Assembly: GCA_021463865.1 (NCBI GenBank)
Contig: JAJTXY010000004.1
Location: forward strand, 98,858-162,857
Source of the DNA: Anaerolineae bacterium
GTDB lineage: Bacteria; Chloroflexota; Anaerolineae; Aggregatilineales; J027
Reading direction: 5' to 3'
Length of the DNA: 64,000 nt
The notes below the pieces were generated by a model. It was not told the origin of the DNA and did not search any database. It saw nothing but the letters and a program-made list of their open reading frames with translations. The translations under genes and the position numbers were made by a program. Below are positions 57,772 through 64,000 of the stretch, in pieces. Within the stretch, counting starts at the first letter, position 1. Each line of letters starts with the position of its first letter.

Positions 57772-58695
57772 ATGTATAACCGGATTCCCGATTGGCTGCC
57801 GGGATGGGCGCACCCGCGTTTCCCGCTTGTGGCAAATGAACTACGCAAATTGAGCATTTTTGATTACCGGATCGCTGCCACCAGCCGTCGCTTGGTTCGG
57901 CTGTTTTCGATCCTCAATCCCGTATTATTGATTATATCGTTCATCCTGCTGATTTCGCATGAAGTCACTGTCGGTTTCATGGTTTATATCCCCCTGCTCT
58001 TTATCGCCCCCCTATTGATGCTCCTTTCCGAAAGTTTTTACCTGCGCCTATTAACCAATGCCCGCTGGATGGCGGCCCATGCGATTGCCGGCGAGGTCGA
58101 ACACGGCACATGGGATATCATCCGCACCGCGCCCCTGCCACGCTATCAATTGATTTTTAGCAAATTTGCCGCCTTGCTGTGGACGGCCCGCCCCGTGCTG
58201 CTGCAAATTTTCGTCTCCCGCCTTGTGATTGCCCTGTTCGTCGCTCTGCTGCGCTACAACCTCAATAATGTCACCCTCACAATCGCCGACGCCCTCCCTC
58301 TAGCGCTATTGGGATTGATAATTGTCCTGATGCCCCTTTTGGAATTATTTGTCACCATGAGCGGCGGGTTATTGATTTCCGCCACTACGCCCAATATCCG
58401 CCAAGCCAATCTATGGATGTTGATTATGCAGGGCCTGTTTCGTCTGCTGTCCGGGATGCTCTTTTTTGTGCTGCATTATGACGCCGCCGACTTTAGCCTG
58501 ATTCGCTTTTTTCCCCTGCTAATTTTTCCGCATTGGGAATTGATGCTGTTGTGGATGTGGCTGCCTGTTCCCCTATCCGAAGCCGATCAACTCAACCATT
58601 TCGCTACACCACTGATACTGGCCTATGTATTGCTGCCGTTGATTGTTGGGGGGTTGTCCCTGTGGAGTGCCATTCGCCGTGTGCAAAATACCTGA
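57772..58695 (+). CDS. ABC-2-like membrane permease
   Basis: 307 residues from the ATG at 57772 (AGGGG eight bases upstream). About six membrane helices; GEVEHGTWDIIRTAPLPRYQLIFSKFAALLW is the ABC-2 permease coupling segment. It resembles the 38289 gene product in the same positions, so the two are probably distant paralogues. No ATPase is adjacent. It diverges from kptA with only 33 bases between the starts, so both promoters must overlap the opposite gene's start region. Confidence 0.65.
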   Translation: MYNRIPDWLPGWAHPRFPLVANELRKLSIFDYRIAATSRRLVRLFSILNPVLLIISFILLISHEVTVGFMVYIPLLFIAPLLMLLSESFYLRLLTNARWMAAHAIAGEVEHGTWDIIRTAPLPRYQLIFSKFAALLWTARPVLLQIFVSRLVIALFVALLRYNLNNVTLTIADALPLALLGLIIVLMPLLELFVTMSGGLLISATTPNIRQANLWMLIMQGLFRLLSGMLFFVLHYDAADFSLIRFFPLLIFPHWELMLLWMWLPVPLSEADQLNHFATPLILAYVLLPLIVGGLSLWSAIRRVQNT

Positions 58696-58773
58696 ATCAG
58701 CCTCACTGCCCCCCCCTGACTATGCTACAATAAAAAACTTAATTTCTATGGACTGACATTAGGAGCTACCGCG

Positions 58774-60495
58774 TTGACCTTTACGCCGATTCCCCAACGC
58801 ATTGAAGGCTTTGTCCGCGATGCCATTGTCGCCGCGCAACAAGCCGGAAAACTGCCCGCCGCCGATGCCATTGCCGTGCCAGTTAATCGCCCCAAAAAAG
58901 CCGATCAGGGCGATTATGCCTGCCCTGCGCCGATGGCCCTTGCCAAAACCTTTGGTCTCAAGCCACTGGATATTGCCCAAATCATCGCCGACCACATGCC
59001 AAAAAATGACCTATTGCATGAGGTGATTGTTGCCCCACCCGGCTTCCTCAATTTTTGGCTCAATCGTGACTGGGTGCGTGAACAAATCCACACCATCATC
59101 AAGGCTGATGACAAGATTTTTCAGCAAGATATTGGCAAGAACCGCCGTGTGAATGTGGAATTTCTCAGCGCCAACCCAACCGGCCCGCTGCATGTCGGAC
59201 GCACACGCGGGGCAGTCGTGGGGGACGGTATTGCCCGTTTGATGGAAATGTGCGGCTGGAATGTCTACCGCGAATATTATTTCAACAACGGGGGTCGCCA
59301 AATGATGATGCTGGGCCAAAGTTTGCAGGCCCGCTATTTGCAAGCACTCGGTATTGAAGCCGAACTCCCCAAAGGTGGATATGAAGGGGAGTATCATAGT
59401 GACATGGGCCAAAAATTGGCGGGTGAAAAAGGCGATGAATGGAAAAACGCCGATTGGTCGGTCTTTAAAGAATATGCCGAGCAAGAAATCTTCCGCAACA
59501 TCGAAAACACCCTTGACCGTCTTGGCATTCACTTTGATCTATTTTTCCCAGAACTCAGTTTGTATGGGGAACCTGTTGAGCAAGTACGCGCTGAACTTGA
59601 AAAACGCGGCTATCTGTATTATTCGCCGACCCGTCATGGCGCATCGGAAGAAGATGTAGCTGCCGCCAAAGCCAAAAATCTCGCTCCAGCCCTCTGGTTC
59701 AAGAGTACCGAATTTGGTGACGACGAAGACCGTATTATCTTGCGAAGCACGGGTGAACCCACCTATGTGCTGCCGGACATCGCCTATCATGTCAACAAAT
59801 TAGGGCGCGGCTTCGACCTGTGTATTGATATTTTTGGCTCTGACCACTTCACCGAGGCCCAAACCGTCAATCGCGGCTTGCAAGCACTAGGCTACGACGC
59901 TAATAAGGTCAAGGTCGTCTTGACGCAGTGGGTACAGTTGATGCGCGAAGGCCAGCCCGTCGGCATGAGTACCCGCAAAGGCGAGGTCGTCAATTTGGAT
60001 GACCTGATCAATGAAATCGGGCCGGATGCCGTGCGCTATTTCATGCTCAACCGCAGCACCGATGCCACCATCAATTTTGATTTGGATTTGGCGGTCAAGG
60101 CATCGAATGAAAATCCGGTGTTTTATATCCAGAATGCCCATGTGCGCTGTGCCGGAATTTTGCGCCAAGTTGAGGAACGCGGTTATCCCAATGATTGGGA
60201 CAAAGACGCCGATTTATCGCTGCTTGGGGAATCGGAAACGGCCTTCATTTTGAAAATGCTGGAATTCCCTGACCAATTGGTATTCGCCCATGACAACCTT
60301 GCCCCGCATCAAATGGCATTTTGGGCATTGGATTTGGCGCGGGCCTTCCATCCCCTCTATGACGAAATTCGCGTGCTGCACAGCGAAGTGCCGGAAGATG
60401 TAGCGAAGGCGCGACTGAAAATGTATCGCGCCGCCAAGATTGTCTTCAAGCGTGTCCTGACCCTGATGGGCATGACCGCCCCCGAACGCATGTAG
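58774..60495 (+). CDS. argS: arginyl-tRNA synthetase
   Basis: 573 residues from a TTG with AGGAG eight bases upstream. The class I HIGH motif appears as ANPTGPLHVGR; MSTRKGEVV replaces KMSKS as usual for ArgRS. The N-terminal Add-1 domain and the C-terminal anticodon-binding DALR domain (ENPVFYIQNAHVRCAGIL...AFHPLYDEIRV...RVLTLMGMTAPERM) are both present. It charges tRNA-Arg. Confidence 0.97.
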   Translation: MTFTPIPQRIEGFVRDAIVAAQQAGKLPAADAIAVPVNRPKKADQGDYACPAPMALAKTFGLKPLDIAQIIADHMPKNDLLHEVIVAPPGFLNFWLNRDWVREQIHTIIKADDKIFQQDIGKNRRVNVEFLSANPTGPLHVGRTRGAVVGDGIARLMEMCGWNVYREYYFNNGGRQMMMLGQSLQARYLQALGIEAELPKGGYEGEYHSDMGQKLAGEKGDEWKNADWSVFKEYAEQEIFRNIENTLDRLGIHFDLFFPELSLYGEPVEQVRAELEKRGYLYYSPTRHGASEEDVAAAKAKNLAPALWFKSTEFGDDEDRIILRSTGEPTYVLPDIAYHVNKLGRGFDLCIDIFGSDHFTEAQTVNRGLQALGYDANKVKVVLTQWVQLMREGQPVGMSTRKGEVVNLDDLINEIGPDAVRYFMLNRSTDATINFDLDLAVKASNENPVFYIQNAHVRCAGILRQVEERGYPNDWDKDADLSLLGESETAFILKMLEFPDQLVFAHDNLAPHQMAFWALDLARAFHPLYDEIRVLHSEVPEDVAKARLKMYRAAKIVFKRVLTLMGMTAPERM

Positions 60496-60499
60496 CCAA

Positions 60500-60529
60500 C
60501 AAAAAAGGGCGATTCCAAATGGGTCGCCC
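60500..60529 (-). terminator. terminator of the cupin operon (minus strand)
   Basis: On the minus strand GGGCGA pairs with TCGCCC around an 11-base loop and is followed by TTTTTTG. It lies beyond the cupin stop and just after the convergent argS stop. Confidence 0.75.
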
Positions 60530-60570
60530 TCACCACTTTCACCTAGGTATTTTAGAAATCGCAGTAAGCC

Positions 60571-60936
60571 TTAAACCCAAAGTTGGTCTTCAACCGCTAC
60601 CGTGCGTTCGGTTTCAATATCTCCGGTATGGGTGGTTTGTTTGGGTTCAATCAGCATGATATGGGTTTCCACAGGTGCATACGGGTTATGTTCGACACCC
60701 TTCGGTACCACAAACAATTCCCCCGGATTGAGTTCGACAGTGCGATCCCGCATTTGAATGATGAGCTTACCGCTGATGACAAAAAATATCTCATCTTCGT
60801 GTTCATGGGCGTGCCAAACAAACTCGCCTTCCAACTTGGCTAATTTGACGTACTGCCCGTTCGCTTCGGCAATGATACGCGGCGACCAATGGTCGTTAAA
60901 CAACGTGAATTTTTCTACCAGATTGGCTTTGTCCAT
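60571..60936 (-). CDS. cupin-domain protein
   Basis: 121 residues from the ATG at 60936 (AAGGACA upstream; the frame extends to an ATG at 60981). WHAHEHEDEIFFVISGKLIIQM holds the H-x-H and E metal ligands of cupin motif 1; ELNPGELFVVPKGVEHNPYA carries the motif 2 histidine. A small single-domain metal-binding barrel; substrate unknown. Last gene of a minus-strand run. Confidence 0.88.
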   Translation of the reverse strand: MDKANLVEKFTLFNDHWSPRIIAEANGQYVKLAKLEGEFVWHAHEHEDEIFFVISGKLIIQMRDRTVELNPGELFVVPKGVEHNPYAPVETHIMLIEPKQTTHTGDIETERTVAVEDQLWV

Positions 60937-60996
60937 TGATAGGATGTCCTTTGTTGATGAAGCCGTCTTGGAATTTGTCATCTAAGGCACAGCGGA

Positions 60997-61998
60997 TTAC
61001 TCCGCCGCGTCGGGGTCTTCAATCGTCACCGCTTCGTTAATCGCAAAATATAACACAGAGCTTTCAAAACTCAGCGCCAGCGTAAAATCAGCAGATGTGC
61101 CGCGTGTCACATTGAGTCCGTCCGTCTCCGAAAGATTGATTTCGACCTCTAGTAGCAACTGCTCCCCCACCAATCCGCCGTCCTCCGCGTCCAAAAATAC
61201 GGTGATGGTTAGACTGCTGTCGGTAGCCAGATGATCAAAAAAGGCTGCCCGGTCAAGATTGGATAAGCGGGGATTGGCAAGAATGCTTTCGACATCAATA
61301 TCCAACACCTCAATCCCTACCAGCGGGTCAACCGTAATCGTATAAACCTGTACGGGATTGGCATATTGCCGCAGAGTAACTTGACCCAAATCTTCTACTG
61401 CCATCGCTGTTTCCAACAGTTCATTAGTGGCTCGCAGCGCAATCAATTCTTTGGCGTCTACGTGCGATTCCAAATTTGCTACTTCTGCCGAGGCCAAATC
61501 CGCCGTCACCGCTGCGTTGATGGGAGTGAAGTCGTTGAGTTCAACATCGCGTCCATCATCCGGGGAGGATGTGCGATCCCCCTGCACATACACAATGCCG
61601 CTAATCCCTACAATCTCAAAATCGGCCTGCACCGTGACATTGTTAATGGTCTGGCGGCCCTCCGATTCGCGGATGGTGCGCGTCTGGCCCAATTCCGTTT
61701 GCACGGCGCTGTTGGGCACATCATAGACCGAATCCACAGTGCGGCGTGTATTGTCGTTCAGCGTATACGGGTCGGCATCCCCTACCGCCAAACTCAAGGC
61801 CAATTGGCTGTTTTCGCCTGACTGTGCCGAATAGGTATTCCAATTGCGTGTCCGCTCATAGGCCGCGAGAATTTCACGTAGGGCCGCCTGTTCTTGGCGC
61901 GATAGGCCGTCGTCCTGTGCCAGCCCAATCATATGCGGTGCATTCAACAAACCGAGAGCAATCAGACCTAGCATGAGGGGGCGAAATAATTGACGCAT
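60997..61998 (-). CDS. secreted protein of unknown function
   Basis: 333 residues from the ATG at 61998. A signal peptide (MRQLFRPLMLGLIALGLLNAPHMIGLAQ) and a beta-rich mature region with helical opening LSRQEQAALREILAAYERTRNWNTYSAQSGENSQLALSL. Its plan parallels the gene immediately upstream (signal, LxxxYxxxxxxxSYxAQxxxxxSQ, then lipid-carrier-like beta strands), so they look like diverged tandem duplicates. LppX/LprAFG-like carriers have a similar plan, but the match is only structural impression. Confidence 0.65.
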   Translation of the reverse strand: MRQLFRPLMLGLIALGLLNAPHMIGLAQDDGLSRQEQAALREILAAYERTRNWNTYSAQSGENSQLALSLAVGDADPYTLNDNTRRTVDSVYDVPNSAVQTELGQTRTIRESEGRQTINNVTVQADFEIVGISGIVYVQGDRTSSPDDGRDVELNDFTPINAAVTADLASAEVANLESHVDAKELIALRATNELLETAMAVEDLGQVTLRQYANPVQVYTITVDPLVGIEVLDIDVESILANPRLSNLDRAAFFDHLATDSSLTITVFLDAEDGGLVGEQLLLEVEINLSETDGLNVTRGTSADFTLALSFESSVLYFAINEAVTIEDPDAAE

Positions 61999-62002
61999 CA
62001 GG

Positions 62003-62977
62003 CTATCCCATTCCTTCCTCAACGGATGGCATCTGGATGTCAAACTTGGCATTGAGGTCACTCAGCGTCAGAGTTTCGGATTGATAATGGGTAATCGTGA
62101 CTGCCGCCCCGCCCAAATCGCTGCCGAAGGTTTTGCTATCTAAAGCACTTTCGAGACTGAGGGTCATCGTTTGGCGATGGACGGTCTGGTCATCTGCCCC
62201 GACCCACACCTCCAGTGTATAGACCGCCTCATCGAGCAAGGCACTTACTGCCTCCTCGGATAATTCCAAATCGCCTAGCATTGCCGAGGCGTCTTGCCCC
62301 AATGCTGCCATTGCTTCCGCCGCATTGAGAGTTAGCAAATAATGGTTCATAGTCTGCCCGTCTAGTTCATCCGGAAGCGACTCGACTGACTGGACAATGG
62401 TCGTATTCAGCAACGCAGGCATCATATCCAGCCGCACATGCTCAAGCAAAGATGCCACCTCGGTCAGCGACACTGTACCATTGTCTGCCAGCGCTAGTCC
62501 CTCTTGGATTTCCTGCCACCCCTCCGGCAGCCCAGCCCGATATTCTGGTGCGGTCTCATCCAAATTGATAAACACCCGTCCATCAATGGAAACAAGCGCG
62601 GCGGTCAATTCCAGTTGGGGGATCATCTCAATTTCAGGTAGGGGCGCTCCCGATTCCAGCGGGCCGGGTACAACAAGCTGGCCTTGCGCCACACGCTGAT
62701 TTATGGACGAGCCTGAACTCGCTCCATCAATTTGTGCCGTTTGGGATTCCACAATTTCCATCGAAATGATATAAACTGTATCGCCCTGCACCAATTGGGT
62801 ACTCTGCGAAGTTGTGCTGTCCCACTGCGCCGCATAACTTGAAAGAGTCGCTGAATTTTGATAAGCCGTTGTCAGCATATCCAACGTGGTCTGCAAATCA
62901 TCTTGGGCCTGCACACGCAGCATAGGTATTCCTAAAAGCAGGATAACGATGATCCAAACAAACTGTTTTTTACCCAT
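62003..62977 (-). CDS. secreted protein, tandem paralogue of the next gene
   Basis: 324 residues from the ATG at 62977. A signal peptide (MGKKQFVWIIVILLLGIPMLRVQAQ) is followed by DDLQTTLDMLTTAYQNSATLSSYAAQWDSTTSQSTQLV and long beta-rich segments (IEMIPQLELTAALVSIDGRVFINLD, HRQTMTLSLESALDSKTFGSDLGGAAVTITHYQSETL). Four bases separate its stop from the next start. Possibly a lipoprotein-carrier-like fold without a lipobox. Function unknown. Confidence 0.65.
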   Translation of the reverse strand: MGKKQFVWIIVILLLGIPMLRVQAQDDLQTTLDMLTTAYQNSATLSSYAAQWDSTTSQSTQLVQGDTVYIISMEIVESQTAQIDGASSGSSINQRVAQGQLVVPGPLESGAPLPEIEMIPQLELTAALVSIDGRVFINLDETAPEYRAGLPEGWQEIQEGLALADNGTVSLTEVASLLEHVRLDMMPALLNTTIVQSVESLPDELDGQTMNHYLLTLNAAEAMAALGQDASAMLGDLELSEEAVSALLDEAVYTLEVWVGADDQTVHRQTMTLSLESALDSKTFGSDLGGAAVTITHYQSETLTLSDLNAKFDIQMPSVEEGMG

Positions 62978-63000
62978 TAGGTTATCTGCTCCACCAAGAT

Positions 63001-63642
63001 TCAAGATTGGGGACCGGGGGGAAGCTGCTCATGAAAATATTCAACCAGCGCCAGTTGAATTGTGTTAAAAATCTGGTTGATCTTTCGTAGTAGTCGAATT
63101 TGGGCCTCGTGGTCAAGTTGGGCCACCTGTGGCATTTGCATCGCGGCTTCGGTCAGGCTATCACGGAAAAACATCACGATTTCCAAGCCATCACGCACCG
63201 AAAGATGATTGGCGATACTATTTTGGGCGTAACGTACCGCGATGCTTTGGGCCTCAATTAGCAGGCTGTCATCATCCGTCGGCATGGCGATATGCTGCAT
63301 AATCAAGCCCAACAGCCGTTTGCCCAGTTCGCGCTGTTCTTCGCGCTGTTCGCCATCAAACGCCGTCAGCCCGGAGGGGGGTAAGCTGGTTTGCAGGCGA
63401 TGGCGCGTCTCGACCAACGCATAACTCACCCACGCCTGCTGGTTATTGGGCGTAATCTGCTGTTCCTGATGTTTGACAAACACCGCCACGTCCGATTCCA
63501 AAAATCGGCGGTGTCCACCGGGCGTGATATACACTGGGATGCTGCCATTATCGGCCCAACGTCGCAGGGTCGTCGGATGGATACCGAGCATTTCTGCCGC
63601 CTGTGCCAATGTCAGCCATTTTTTTGCCGTTGCGTCCGTCAT
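63001..63642 (-). CDS. MerR-like/excisionase-type HTH regulator
   Basis: 213 residues. An N-terminal HTH_17-type domain WLTLAQAAEMLGIHPTTLRRWADNGSIPVYITPGGHRRFLESDVAVFV (residues 9-56) binds DNA. The rest is a helical domain (about 90-205) with no recognised ligand motif. It heads the minus-strand run HTH, two secreted proteins, cupin, and probably regulates it. Confidence 0.85.
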   Translation of the reverse strand: MTDATAKKWLTLAQAAEMLGIHPTTLRRWADNGSIPVYITPGGHRRFLESDVAVFVKHQEQQITPNNQQAWVSYALVETRHRLQTSLPPSGLTAFDGEQREEQRELGKRLLGLIMQHIAMPTDDDSLLIEAQSIAVRYAQNSIANHLSVRDGLEIVMFFRDSLTEAAMQMPQVAQLDHEAQIRLLRKINQIFNTIQLALVEYFHEQLPPGPQS

Positions 63643-63730
63643 GAATTCTGACCGTGTATCATTTCGCTATTGGTTTGATTCTAACAGGTGTTCGCCAATG
63701 CTGAAAGTTGGCAGCCATCCCGATACCTGT

Positions 63731-64000
63731 CTAAGCCTTGCTCCCCTTCACGCGAACACGCGGCCCTTGTGCGGTATCCTCAATTTCATACCCCGCCCCT
63801 GTCACCGCATCACGCAAGGCATCGGCATCTTTCCAGCGTTTTTCGGCGCGGGCCATTTGACGTTGTTCGACCATCGCCAAAATTTCATCAGGGATGATTT
63901 CCACAGCAGGCTGCCATGTCGCCAATTGCAAGCCCATCACGCGGTCAAAGTCGAGCAACGTGGCTTTTTTGATTTGGGGTGGCAAATCGCTTTTGACCAT
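63731..64000 (-). CDS. cysS: cysteinyl-tRNA synthetase, C-terminal end (5' part beyond window)
   Basis: The frame is open to the right edge; the 89 residues visible (KKATLLDFDRVMGLQLATW...IPDEILAMVEQRQMARAEKRWKDADALRDAVTGAGYEIEDTAQGPRV) match the C-terminal helical tail of CysRS, where LLDFDxVLGLxL and ADxLRDxLxxxGYEVxDTxxGxxW are typical. The ATG at the very edge is probably internal. Confidence 0.9.
   Translation of the reverse strand: MVKSDLPPQIKKATLLDFDRVMGLQLATWQPAVEIIPDEILAMVEQRQMARAEKRWKDADALRDAVTGAGYEIEDTAQGPRVRVKGSKA

Noticed and set aside
1..64000. tRNA, rRNA, insertion sequences or prophage
   Set aside because: I looked through the intergenic stretches and found no tRNA-like cloverleaf with a T-loop, no transposase or integrase frame and no phage structural genes. 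A covariance-model scan would be needed to exclude small RNAs.

Overview
The window looks like a chromosomal stretch from a free-living, polysaccharide-degrading bacterium, most likely a member of the Chloroflexota (Anaerolineae-like). This is inferred from the gene mix: GH144/GH53/GH42 sugar loci, many secreted or single-pass proteins of unknown function, HEAT-repeat proteins, and large NACHT- or WD40-type TIR proteins beside ordinary housekeeping genes. There is no rRNA to confirm it. I found no tRNA, rRNA, CRISPR array, insertion sequence or prophage. Both window edges cut genes: an ABC sugar-binding protein on the left and cysteinyl-tRNA synthetase on the right.

Bases 1-9623 form a locus that by family membership should handle beta-1,2-glucan (sophoro-oligosaccharides). 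It holds an ABC solute-binding protein, a LacI regulator, a large secreted GH144-type enzyme with four tandem N-terminal modules, a GH1 beta-glucosidase and a second GH144-type enzyme without a signal peptide. Near-identical LacI operators sit in front of the binding-protein gene and of the secreted glucanase, each overlapping a -35 element. Bases 9716-19374 form a second, galactan-type locus: a second LacI regulator, an intracellular GH53, a MalE/F/G-like importer, a GH42 beta-galactosidase and a secreted GH53. The logic is outside cutting, oligosaccharide import, then inside trimming to monosaccharides. Neither importer has its ATPase in the window.

Bases 19439-39251 are mixed: a TIR-NACHT-transmembrane protein, a zinc/cadmium-type P-type ATPase, a GT1 glycosyltransferase, a GNAT protein, an orphan sensor kinase, an SH3b protein, an MFS exporter, a dihydrouridine synthase-like protein, a MOSC protein, an acidic lipoprotein, MiaB, a UPF0316 protein, a GT-C-like membrane protein and an ABC-2-like permease.

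Bases 39530-45312 hold an orphan OmpR-type regulator, then the most unusual gene: a 990-residue WD40 / Roc-like GTPase / COR-like / zinc-ribbon / TIR protein, followed by a HEAT-repeat protein. With the TIR-NACHT gene, this gives two signalling NTPases of the NLR type, each carrying a TIR effector, in one window. They are candidate immune or cell-death sensors.

Bases 45530-64000 are mostly housekeeping: uvrA, pfkA, mreB (apparently co-transcribed with a HicBA toxin-antitoxin pair), a methyltransferase, a FAH-family hydrolase, a Nudix hydrolase, KptA, an ABC-2-like permease, argS, a cupin and a small operon made of an HTH protein and two secreted proteins. Genes are tightly packed. Three convergent pairs end with abutting or overlapping stop codons. 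Short GTAGGGG...CCCCTAC-type palindromes recur, and one lies inside a coding region.
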